In this document: positions 36,411 through 47,229 of the stretch, piece by piece | Numbering within the stretch: the stretch's first letter is position 1 | Layout: each line of letters begins with the position of its first letter | DNA from: Mactromeris polynyma | Taxonomy: Eukaryota > Mollusca > Bivalvia > Venerida > Mactridae | Length of the DNA: 64,000 nucleotides | Reading direction: 5' to 3' | Assembly: GCA_032209605.1 (NCBI GenBank) | Contig: JASFXZ010000026.1 | Coordinates: forward strand, 6,758,001-6,822,000 | The notes under the pieces: model-generated | The model's database searches: none | The model's input: only the letters and a program-made list of their open reading frames with translations | What the model was told of the DNA's origin: nothing | Made by a program: the position numbers and the translations under genes

Positions 36411-37276
36411 TATACCCTCTCTTCTTCAGAGGTGGATCAACGGCATAAAATATGGCCACCGACTTTTTGTTCTTGATCACAAAATTCGATAATTAAATAT
36501 CAAGATAAAAGCTTATCTACGCTAAACAAAATAAAAACCCATCAGAATTCAACAAAGCTGTATAAATATAATTATTTTATCAAATGAAACCAGACTATGG
36601 TAATAAACATCAGAAATTTGAGGATTACTGAAGTTCTTGTTTCAATTTCATTTCCTGTATGTTGCAAAATCCACCACAAACTCTATGTGGGCTGAAATTG
36701 TTTTCTATTGACTGTCATTATGGCAATAAAGCATGTTATGTTCTAGAGAACATTTTAGATCTATTTTAGTGCATATATATAATACTAAAGAATGTCATAA
36801 TATGATTACAATCAACTGTATCCCATTATACCTACATGACACATATTTCAAGTGTAAATGCAGTAAATTTGTTTGAAGCCACACAACAGAATTGAATGTA
36901 CGAAGCTGGCCCATTGTTAATGTTGATTTCAAACAGACTGATGGTAACTCGGGAAGGAAGAATGTAAGTATGCAATCAAAGAAACCCTTTTTACTTTTCA
37001 TGCTTAGGTCAAGTTAGGTAATGAAAGTTGTATAATGTTGTTAAGAAGATTATATAAGAATATTTAGATTCAGTGCACTCAAGTAATCTCATATAATGTC
37101 AAATACTGGAAAAAAATATGTGAAGATCAATTGATCCATTTGAGTACTGTTTTACCTTCAGAAAACAACTTTCATATCAGAAAATAAATGAAAGATTTGT
37201 GCAATGTATTTTTGATGGACCTAATCTTCTCAACCAATGTTTGGAAATATTTGACTTCCAAATAAAAAAAGCATCA

Positions 37277-37380
37277 TACCTCTGCTAAAGACCATCTTAA
37301 TAATAAGACCACCTCAAAGTTAATACCAGTTTTCAAGGGTACAAAGGGTGGTCTTATTAGTTATTACTGAGATTTTACTG
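37277..37380. mobile_element. pogo/Tigger-like MITE, internally deleted copy
   Basis: A short version (about 104 bp) carrying CTAAAGACCATCTTAATAAT at the left and GAGATTTTACTG at the right. The centre of the element is missing. Confidence 0.65.
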
Positions 37381-38314
37381 TACATCAATACATCAATATT
37401 TTAGAGAAAACCCCTTAAAATAAGTACATATTGTTTACAACAGCTGTTGGGCAGGACATCAGGATCATAAACACTGGACACAAAGGTATTATCACAGAGA
37501 CTGGACATACTAATTATATAATACATGTATCCATAAATATATGATACAATAACAACAACGGTCATAATGGTACTAAATAGCAATTGCTAATGAAGGCTGA
37601 TGTCAAAATAGCAACAGTTCCTGTAATAAAACCAGCAACTCTAATCAATTAATCATTAATTGTGAAACAGTAAGGCCAAACACAATATTGTTGGTTTCGT
37701 TATCTACATATATACGAAAATATTTGGACCATTCTCCATCAAAACCGGGCTTATTGGCATTCTTAACATTATCAGGAAAATCCAGTTAAAAGTTGATGTC
37801 ATCAGTTCTACGTCATTAACGCTCAGTCTTTAAAACATAATAAAATGAAAATGAAATAGCCCAGAATTGAACAGTTTTCATTTTCATGGTTCTCAATGTC
37901 TGAGGAAACAGAAAATGTGAAAACCTGAAAATAGGAAATTTTGTCATGAAGCCCCGTATTCTTGGAGAGCAGTCTATATATTTAACTGTATTACAAGAGG
38001 GTCATAATATTGCTAATCTGATTACACTGCCATTTTGGCTGAATTAGACTAATGTGTGCCAATAACTTGGTCTAGGTTCAGTTTAAATTCTTTAAGCAGT
38101 TTATGAGGAGATGCTGTTTATAGTTTCCACTATACAATGTATACATATATAGTATATAACACCCCATCGACTTATGGCCATGTTTTTTGACAACACAAGC
38201 TGTAAGAGGACTTCTATACAATGCTTCACATCAACTATCAAAGCTCTTAGCTAGGCCTTATGATTTTGGACAAAAATATTTTTTAAAATTTCACTTTTAA
38301 AATCTATTTTTAGC

Positions 38315-38500
38315 TCATTTGACCTACTTATGCAGCAGAACAGGTTGATCGATTTATGCAACTTCGAAAAAGACTAACCAACGGATCATTCCTGTGAAGT
38401 TTGGCAGCAGTTTAGGATGAAATGTCCTTTATGGCTTTAAAGAAAATGTTGACAGACAACGGATGGTGGACAGCAAACTATTCTAACAGCTCACCATGAA
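38315..38500. repeat. Dispersed repeat (TAGCTCATTTGACC type)
   Basis: It begins TAGCTCATTTGACCTACTTA, includes CCTGTGAAGTTTGGCAGCAG, and ends near ACAGACAACGGATGGTGGAC and AACAGCTCACC. It is similar in plan to the GGGCCAT repeat at 42273-42907: subterminal inverted AGCTCA motifs and a run of GAC-type repeats near the end. Confidence 0.5.
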
Positions 38501-38530
38501 TACTTTGTGCGCCTCAATAAGAAGACCAGC

Positions 38531-38670
38531 GCTACATTCAGTTACGGCTAACAGTCGCTCACGTTATGTTTTGTATCCCTGGCCCACCGTATCTCATTGA
38601 CTGCACACAGGGAACCAAATTGCAAATTGTTACGAAACGTGAGCCACAAATGCATTTACTGAACGTAGGA
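38531..38670. mobile_element. MITE, family 2, second copy
   Basis: It begins GCTACATTCAGTTACGGCTA and ends TTTACTGAACGTAGGA. It shares the interior with 16751-16896. A fragment of a pogo-like MITE (to 38720, ending CGTTTTACTG then TA) follows directly. Confidence 0.75.
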
Positions 38671-39306
38671 CAGATTTCAAGGATGGTCTGAAGAGTGGTC
38701 TTATTCTTGACGTTTTACTGTAATTTTAAGCTGATGTCAGCCCCAATCAGCTCCAGAGATGTCAGACCCTTTGAGGTGTCCCCAGTCACTGTTTACAGAT
38801 TGTTTCCGATTACCTAAGCTTAAAGTAAGTCTAGCCTTAAGCATCTAAGCATCATTATTGTACGTTGTTGAAGGGCATGCATAAAATATAAAGCAAGTCA
38901 CATCATAGTTCAAAGGTGTGGTGAATCTATCAATGAAACAATGAGGAACTAATGGTAACCGATAGCAACTTGTTTGTTAAACTAATCATGAGAAACACTC
39001 ACAGGAAATTGGACAACAACTTATAGAACAATGACCCAACGAATATGCTGAGTGACTGCAATATTCAGACACGAGAATGCAAAATTTAAAAATCAGCTGG
39101 AAAATTCGGCAGATTTGGAAGATATTACGACTTTGTATTAATCACTCTCGATGACTTCTTAATGAGTTTCCAACCACTCACTCACACTCACAGCCAAAAT
39201 TAAACACATTTGTCACCTTCAGATCAGGATTCTTGCACTCTTTCCCTACAATACCATGCCTGAGACTCTTTTAAAAATTGCATCCAGTTTCATTCAATTT
39301 TTTTAT

Positions 39307-39469
39307 GTCGGGGTCGTCAATAAGAGCCCGCAAAAACTACCAAGCAACTTGAGCATCATCACCTGGCTTCTTTTCATGTAAGAATGATCATAATGGAGTA
39401 CCCCTCCCACACCCTGCCTTAATTGTTCAGGTGATTTCCCTGCTCCTTTAAGAGTTAGTGACACCCCTG
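39307..39469. mobile_element. hAT-like MITE, copy 3 (inverted)
   Basis: Reverse-orientation copy of the family at 21381-21547: starts GGGGTCGTCAATAAGAGCC and ends TTAGTGACACCCCTG, with GGAGTACCCCTCCCAC inside. Confidence 0.65.
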
Positions 39470-39724
39470 TATGTACTAGCTGTGTTATATGTAAACACAT
39501 CCCTAGATTCAATTAAAAGGAAAAGAACATGGCTAACTCAAAACTAAAACGTCGCAGATGTGAGTCCTTACCTTGTAGTAAAATCAATTAACATGACAGA
39601 TATTGTTATTTAAATCAATAAAATAATCACTGAAGCATGAATCAAGTCATCAACTTATAACGAGTTACATATTTATTGCCTGTCCTGGGTCCAGGATTAT
39701 AAAATAGCAGATTATAACAGATAC

Positions 39725-39955
39725 TTAAACTCGGAGCTCAAATCACAAAATTTACTCTTATTAGACTGATAGTGGTAATTATAGCGTGGAAAATGCATGA
39801 GAATGTCAAATGCAAGCTGAACATTCTTTTTGGTCCATATTCCTTGAGGTTTAAGAATGAATAGGATATATTTGAGTACTTATTGGGTCTGAGTGCCACA
39901 CTCCACACTCAGATTTAATAATTACACCCAGTTTCATTTAAGTCACCGGAGTCCC
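39725..39955. repeat. Dispersed repeat family 4, copy 2
   Basis: Collinear with 33465-33700 over about 230 bp, sharing TTTACTCTTATT, AATGTCAAATGCAA and GAGTGCCACACTCCAC. It lies directly left of the 75-bp compound minisatellite. Confidence 0.6.
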
Positions 39956-39990
39956 CTCACTTGCTGTGTCCGTACCTTCTCTATACATAT

Positions 39991-40468
39991 CAGAAACAGG
40001 ACATTTCCGTGCAGAAATAGGGGAGTATTTTATACAGAAACAGGACATTAGGGGAGTATTTTATACAGAAACAGGACATTTCCATGCAGAAATAGGGGAG
40101 TATTTTATACAGAAACAGGACATTAGGGGAGTATTTTATACAGAAACAGGACATTTCCATGCAGAAATAGGGGAGTATTTTATACAGAAACAGGACATTA
40201 GGGGAGTATTTTATACAGAAACAGGACATTTCCATGCAGAAATAGGGGAGTATTTTAAACAGAAACAGGACATTAGGGGAGTATTTTATACAGAAACAGG
40301 ACATTTCCATGCAGAAATAGGGGAGTATTTTATACAGAAACAGGACATTAGGGGAGTATTTTATACAGAAACAGGACATTTCCATGCAGAAATAGGGGAG
40401 TATTTTATACAGAAACAGGACATTTCCGCGCAGAAATAGGGGAGTATTTTATACAGAAACAGGACAGG
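39991..40468. repeat. 75-bp compound minisatellite (alternating 44-bp and 31-bp subunits)
   Basis: Six periods of 75 bp. Each is a 44-bp subunit starting ACATTTCCATGCAGAAATAG and a 31-bp subunit starting ACATTAGGGGAGTATTTTAT, which share their 3' parts. The array ends with a 44-bp subunit. The period equals 25 codons, so a plus frame of 157 codons and a minus frame of 131 codons stay open. I take both to be by-products. Confidence 0.95.
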
Positions 40469-40674
40469 AAATCATATTAACTTAAAGTCAAACAATATCA
40501 AAACTTATTCTGAGAATCTAAACAAATATCTGGGTGACAAACATTCTGATCAGGTATCAAGGAGATAAGGAAGAAAATAATGTGTCCTCTGGCCTGTTAA
40601 CATAGTTTTTCGATATTTTGACCATGTGACCTACTTTTTAACACAAATGACTAACTGTATAGCGAGTTATTATG

Positions 40675-40955
40675 ATTGGCAGGGGTGTTTTGCCGCTATT
40701 GGCGGTCAAGGTCTAATCCACCAAAATAAAACTCTGCTGTAATTGTAACTGAAATTAATGTAACCTTCATTAATTTGGAAAATGGCGACTTTCTGAGAAG
40801 GGGAAGTCAATCTACCATGATTGTAATAGCTAAATAAAGGAAGCAACTTATCTGGATATGGTGATTTATCACAAAGGGGCGTACTATTTTCACATATATA
40901 TTGCTTACTAAAATCGCAAATGCGCCAAAACAAAACACCGCCAATAAGAAGAACT
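40675..40955. mobile_element. Possible MITE with ATTGGCGGTGTTTTG ends
   Basis: The left end GATTGGCAGGGGTGTTTTGC and right end CAAAACACCGCCAATAAG are imperfect inverted repeats about 275 bp apart. Non-coding interior. This is a single copy, so the element status is tentative. Confidence 0.45.
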
Positions 40956-41372
40956 TTGGTACAGCAGAATTAAAAAGCTATACAGTTAGTTTCAAATATG
41001 AGTTGGATTTTATAAAAACAAACATTCTGACCATATTTCAGGTAGGCAAGAAGACAATGCAGCCTCTGAAGCAATGCAGCCTCTGAAGTGTTGAGAAGCT
41101 TAAGAATATTTTTAAAAATCACTGACTGATGACGTCACAAAATTTTCCTGCGGGAAATTAAGGATTCCGTCTTCCCACACTCGTTTAAGTGTCAAGCAAC
41201 ATTTTCTTATCCTATATTTTGAAATCAGCTGCAAACCTTTATTTTGTCATATAAAATGAAGATTTTCACACTTATCTTTCTTTAGAAAAGCACCAAATAA
41301 CCAAAAACTCCATTATAATTTGCAATCCAATTTGGGGGTGTAAATTATAACAGCTAAAATAATATCTTTAAA

Positions 41373-41560
41373 CAAGAGGGCCATGACGACCCTGCTCATC
41401 TGGGCACCTGAAATGTTTGGTATTATGGCCCCGTGTCACAAGATGCAGAATTTCGTTGACGTAAAGATTGTCACAAGAACAGGACTATATTATTTCAATG
41501 TATACATATATGAAAAGTGACCCCCCCCCTGACTACCATTTGAATCACACAATTTTGAAC
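41373..41560. repeat. GGGCCAT-type dispersed repeat, partial copy
   Basis: It starts AACAAGAGGGCCATGACGAC with CTCATCTGGGCACCTGAAA, parallel to the start of the longer copy at 42273. It appears truncated to the right. Confidence 0.55.
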
Positions 41561-42272
41561 AATCTGTAATTTTTGCCCAATTTTACCAAGTATCAGTTCT
41601 GGCCTTAACATAACTTCATGAAGAAGATTATTGCGATACATTTTATGTAGATCAAAAAGTCCATGTAACCTAGGTCTAGTAAGGTATAACAAAGTTTGAC
41701 CCGCAGACCTATTCTTTTACTCGAGACAAAGGCAGTACCGAAACTTTATTTGGGAAATCATTCTGACTGGTATATCATCTAAGATTAAGCAAAAATTTAG
41801 AACTCTAGCATTCACCAACTGTCAATGTTGGACAAATGACACAGGATGTGGCCAAACGCAGGGTAATCACAATAGCTCATTATGAGCACTTGGCGTTCAG
41901 GTCCGCCAGAAAATTATCCAAGGCTTAAAAACATAGGGTGCCCCCAATTTTAGGACAGACAAATGCTACCTAAGCACCACAAAGTTGTCCTTCCCCTTTT
42001 GAGGAAAAAATAACCTAGGTAAGATAAGACATTGTCTGAATAGCTGAATCCAATTTGGATGACACTTGTCAAAAGCCATACAAAACACCCTAGTGTTGTT
42101 GTTTTTTGTTACATTTTACCATCTTCTTAAATCTCCAAAATATTGAGGAAAGCATTCAACTGGCTAAACATTTGGAATACTATCAACAAGCAAATAATCT
42201 GCTTCTTAAAAACAGATTTTCACAAGCAAACTCACTGACACAAAATGAATTTCAAAATGCAGAAAATCAATA

Positions 42273-42907
42273 CAAGAGGGCCATCATGGCCCTGGATCGC
42301 TCACCTGGGAACCCAAACAATCTGGTTTTATGACGGCGTAAAATTTCGTTGAAGTAAAGATTATCACAAAGTTAGCAAACATTTTGACTTCCAGCATGTT
42401 AAGAGTAATTACTATAAGTATCATGTACCAAGTCGGGGAAAGTGATTCACTCCCTCCCCTGACAACCTTGTTTTTTAATGAATCACAACATTTGAACAAT
42501 CTTGGTAGAGGGTCACCAAGGGAAACATTGCGATAAATTATTTCAAAATTGGTCCGGTAGTTTTTGACAAGAAGAATTTACAATCAATTTGAACAATCTT
42601 GGCAGAGGGTAACAAATGAAACATATACATGTGTGAAGTTATTGACAAGATGATTTTTGAAGTTTCCTCTAAATACATGTTGGAAGTTGGCCGTTAATTG
42701 TTGTTGTTGTTGATCAATCGTCTTGTTGTATTGTCTTGTGTCCTCAAATGAAACTTCAAGCAAAGTTTCATGAAATTCGGCCTTGAGGTTTCAGAGTAGA
42801 TTTATTTTTCAAACAATCCTTGAAGGACGTACGTACAGATGGACAACGGACGAAGACCGATCAGAAAGTCTTACCTTGATCACTTTGAGCTCAGGTAAGC
42901 TAAAAAC
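42273..42907. repeat. GGGCCAT-type dispersed repeat, apparently complete copy
   Basis: It starts ACAAGAGGGCCATCATGGCC then GATCGCTCACCTGGG. It ends GACAACGGACGAAGACCGAT then TTTGAGCTCAGGTAAGCTAA. The subterminal GCTCACCTG and CAGGTAAGC are inverted. I know sequences of this plan as very common in bivalve genomes. No coding capacity was seen. Confidence 0.65.
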
Positions 42908-43672
42908 TCCAAGTGAAATGAATGGTTTAACAGTTGTAATCTGCCCAAGATAAACACAGATTGGCAGATTTAAGAGTCTTATCAGAAAGCCCAAGTGATG
43001 AACATAATATGGTGTTGATATAAATAGTAATTTTACACTGTATAGGGATAACAACAGTCTGTTGACAATCAGAGCATTCATTTTGAACAAGAGTTTTAAG
43101 GACAGCTTTTGGGGACTGATACTCACAGTTTATGCGCAAAAGGGGACAATTTTGTGTCTATTGAAAATGAAAAGGGGAAATTTGAACCTAAATTTTTACT
43201 TTTTTATACTGTTTTACGCAATAATGACAAATATTCAATAATTTTCTGAGAAATGTCTTCCTATGTTAAAATAACAGTGGATCAACCACAACTACAATAA
43301 CTTCGTAAGAATACTCTGTATTTTTAGTGAGGAAAATTCAAATGAAAAAAGGGGAAAAATGAAACAATTTAATAAGCTTAACTCTTAAATGGCCCCAAAA
43401 ATGGTCAATTGCGTGCCCTGCTGGAATACTGAATCCCTGAAGCTCTATGTATAAAACTTACGTAAGCTCAAATTCTAGGGTAAAATTATGTTGGGAAAGT
43501 CAGCATCTGAATAAGTGCTGAGTCTTATATGGAATGGTTATAATTTTCTATCTTTAGAGAAAATTCAAGGGACAAGCCAAAAATCTATTTCAGAAAGTAA
43601 AAATAACATAAATTTTCAAAAGTTATACACAGAAGGGTGAAAGCAAAAAATATCAATTTGCTTCGTGATTTA

Positions 43673-43838
43673 CAGTAAAATCTCAATAATAAGACCACCC
43701 TTCAGACCCTTGAAAACTGGCCTTAATAATGAAATGGTCTGAATATTGAGGTTGAAAACGGTGAAAATGGACTTGAAAATTGAGTTCATAATTTTGAGGT
43801 GGTCTTATTATTGAGGTGGTGTTTAATAGAGGTTTTAG
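43673..43838. mobile_element. pogo/Tigger-like MITE copy
   Basis: It begins CAGTAAAATCTCAATAATAA with flanking TA and contains GAGGTGGTCTTATTATTGAG. It ends near AATAGAGGTTTTAG (right end decayed). Confidence 0.75.
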
Positions 43839-43839
43839 C

Positions 43840-45279
43840 GACATGCAGATCTATGGACTAGTTTCCTCCTGCCACTTGACTTGCTTCACTTAATAATCCA
43901 TAAAATAACAATCCTTTTTTATAATACAATTTACATTGTCCAGACCCCTGAAAAACATGTAACTTTCCAATCCAATATACGTTTTCCAAGTTGATTAAAT
44001 TAAATTAAACACATTGGTCCCATTTTTATCAATACTGCTTATCAGAAATAAAACATTATACATGTACTTACATGAAATACGAGATAATTTAGAGAAATTA
44101 TTAAAATTATTATAACGACTTACCATACAAATATTAGGCTTAAATGAGAAAATGACCATTGCAGCAATAAAATTTTAATACCCTATACAAATAAGGGTTT
44201 GTATGAAAAGATAAATTTTTCTCCTTATTAATTAAGTCAACAACCTATTGGTTTGAAGCATAATACAAAAACAATAATGAAAAATATGAACTTACTTTTA
44301 ACTACAAAATACTTGCGTTGATTCTGATCAAATTTATCCATTGGCTAAAACATCACATGTCACATAAAGACTAAAAAGTCAAATATTTGCTGCTGTCTAC
44401 AACACCAGAGTTCAAAATCTATTTTTCCAATTTCACACATTCATGAAATAATGTCATCACGAATATGAATTACTAGCATAGATGTCTGTCAATGTGTGAG
44501 AGAAGAAAAACAAACAAAATGTCTGTGTACTCTACGTACGCCACTATCAGAATAAAACTATATTGTCAATAATCCTATAAAAAGAAGCATCAGTACAAAG
44601 CGACTATCTTATCACAACGACACTGAGGCGGGATACAAGGTAACTATTAACACTCTTTACGGAGAAAATGATGGCAGATCAATACAGCCTCTACAGCAAA
44701 CACACCCCAATTCACTCGACTCGCTTTCGCATTTTTAATAGACTCTCAGATATTTCCATTAAAACGAATGACAGGAAAATATTGTCAACTGATATAGTTC
44801 AAAGAATATGTAACACAAAAGTAACACAGATCTATATATGTATGCCACCCTATTTAGCACTTAGTGATTTGTTGAAGACTTCAGTGACAAGCTTGAAGAT
44901 GGATATAGAAGAAAGTTGACACAACATGACATTAAACCTGACATTATAAGCACTATCTGATACTTATGGCACAAGTTTGTATTTACAGTCAAGAGCTGGA
45001 CTAAGCTAATTTAATATCTACTGTTACATTAAAGAGCTTATTTTAGTGTCAGCATATTTCTCATAAAACATTTATTTTTCATTCAATTTGAATGCATTAG
45101 GTATCCTACTGTACATTTAGAGACTGTTATTATTGATATCAACAAAACAATTAAATGTGCAGCATATCTTCACGTACCAGGTATCTATAACACTGAATAC
45201 TTGAACAATTACATTTTATAGAATTTGAGACAAAATAGATAAGGACCAATTATATAGTACATTATATTGTTACACGGGT
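43840..45279. other. No gene recognised
   Basis: AT-rich. An 83-codon open frame at 44668-44919 (plus) has a complex-looking composition. It has no recognisable motif, no splice context I could justify and no similarity I know, so it is not called as a gene. Confidence 0.4.
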
Positions 45280-45529
45280 CAGGGGCGTAGCTTTGTTCAA
45301 AATGATGTGTAGGCCTAGTTTAATGGGGGGGGGTCTGGGGGCGTGGTCCCCTGGAAAAAAAATAGTAGCCAGATCGTCAGAGATGCGTTTTGGTGTATAT
45401 TTCTTACCAGTAAATATGCTTACAATAACATCAAAAACATACATTATATATGTATAGCTTAATGACATTTTCTGAAAAAAAATAGTAGGGTGCAGCCTAC
45501 ACAGACTTTAGGAATCTATACGCCGCTGA
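45280..45529. mobile_element. Possible hAT-like MITE with CAGGGGCGTAG ends
   Basis: Left end CAGGGGCGTAGCTTTG and right end TCTATACGCCGCTG are imperfect inverted repeats. A G-run and GTCTGGGGGCGTGG lie inside. No clear target-site duplication was found. Confidence 0.5.
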
Positions 45530-45893
45530 AAGTACACCCACAACAATGTATAGTATTTGTTTAGCTCAGTTTCTGAGAGACCCAGTAATAATATATTAAG
45601 GTACTTAAAAAGGAGTGTCTGCTTAAAAGCGCAAACATACCTTTGCCAGACCGCAAACCTTTGCCAGACCGACTTTAACCTAAAATGTCCCATTATTTTA
45701 CCAGGTCACCTGAATTGTTTCTAGACAAGTCAGCCAGGTGGTCAAACACATTTGCTGAACTCTGAGTAAGATTGATGCAATCATTCTCAGATTTTCACCT
45801 TAGTGAAAAATAGTGGACACACAATTTTTTATCCTTCAATGCAATAACATTGTAATCATATATGATTCCAGAAGGCAGTGAGTACAGTAAAAC

Positions 45894-46101
45894 CTCAATA
45901 ATAAGACCACTCTTCGAACTCTTGAAAACTGGTCTTAATATAGAGTTGTTCCTAATACATGTATTGAGATTGAATAAAGAGAAAAACAATGAAAATAGAC
46001 TTGAAAATTGTGTTGTTAATTTTGAGGTGGTCTTATTATTGAGGTGGTCTTATTATTGAGGTGGTCTTATTATTGAGGTGGTCTTTAAGTGAGGTTTACT
46101 G
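45894..46101. mobile_element. pogo/Tigger-like MITE, best-preserved copy
   Basis: Termini CAGTAAAACCTCAATAATAA and AGTGAGGTTTACTG are flanked by TA on both sides. Internal GAGGTGGTCTTATTATT is repeated three times in tandem near the right end, accounting for its larger size (208 bp). Confidence 0.8.
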
Positions 46102-46393
46102 TATATAACTCAGACCCAATCTACAAACGAACAAAAAATTAAAACTTGCAAAATTACAAAAACCACTAGATTACAATCATGTAAATACTGTAATCTTCCT
46201 TTAGTTCTACAGTTATACTTATACATGAGTGATAGAAAGTATTTTAACTTGATCTCATAGGTTTTCAATAATCAAACAATTTATAACATCAAAAATGTTA
46301 GACCTGAAGTAATAAATCCCCACCTCTCCTCTACTTCAAAGTGAATGAGCCACTTGATGAAACAAATGACAAAGGAAATGCAAAAGAGAGATT

Positions 46394-46712
46394 GTCAATA
46401 TCGGAATTCAAATGAACAAAGGGGGAAAATGAATGAAGGGAGAAAATAAACAAAGGGGGAACTGAATGAAGGGGAAAACATTAAGGAAGGGGGCAAATGA
46501 ATGAAGGGGGTATTAATGAAAGAAGGGGGAAATAAACAATGGGGGTAAAAGGGCGCAAATGAACAAAGGGGAAATGAACAAAGCGGCAAATGAATAAAGG
46601 GGCAAATGAATGAAGGGGCAAATGAATGAAGGGGCAAATGAATGAAGGGGGCATATAAAAGCAAAGGGGGTAAATGAATGAAGGGGTAAATGGATAAAGG
46701 GGGAAAATGAAC
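46394..46712. repeat. Degenerate 14-16-bp minisatellite with GGGG runs
   Basis: Units of the AATGAATGAAGGGGCA type, irregular in length, with AAGGGG or AAGGGGG recurring about every 15 bp (about 20 copies). The opposite strand reads as Pro/Phe/Ile/His-rich open frames, which I take to be a repeat artefact. Confidence 0.85.
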
Positions 46713-47229
46713 AAGGTACAGTGTCACGGATCTTGATTTTTAAGAATGTTACAAAAATTTCCCATAATGTAATTGTTGTTTTTTAATGTTGTTTTATGGC
46801 ACATTGACAGCTTATTTAGTGCATACTGCAGAATGGAGTCTATTGGTAGCAGATATAGAAAGTTCCCACATTTACAATATTTATCTCCCTATTCTGAATA
46901 GTCAGCCACATTGATAGGCAAATTTCCTTTACATTTCTGGGGAATATTATGTAAATGATGATAGATTATAAATAAATATATAAAAATAACTTATCTATTA
47001 CGTTCAGAAAGATGAAGAAAAAGTAGTTGTCACACGCAAATTCTCTTGATATTTTTCTTAATTATCACATATTTGGGAATTACTCCGATAAGTGCTTATC
47101 AGTTTTGCCTATCAAAATAGCAGATGATTAATAGCAAGTGAGGGAACTATCTATAGTGTTGCCAAACATGCTGTAGACAAGTGACATGATACCACACCCA
47201 ATCAAAGTTACCCGACATCTGGCCAACCA

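Noticed and set aside
39966..40439. 157-codon plus frame with ETGHFHAEIGEYF repeats
   Set aside because: The 75-bp array period is a multiple of three, so the frame stays open by default. The opposite strand is open too.
44668..44919. 83-codon plus frame starting MMADQYSLYSKHTP
   Set aside because: Isolated, no family motif and no supporting splice or promoter signals. Cannot be separated from chance.
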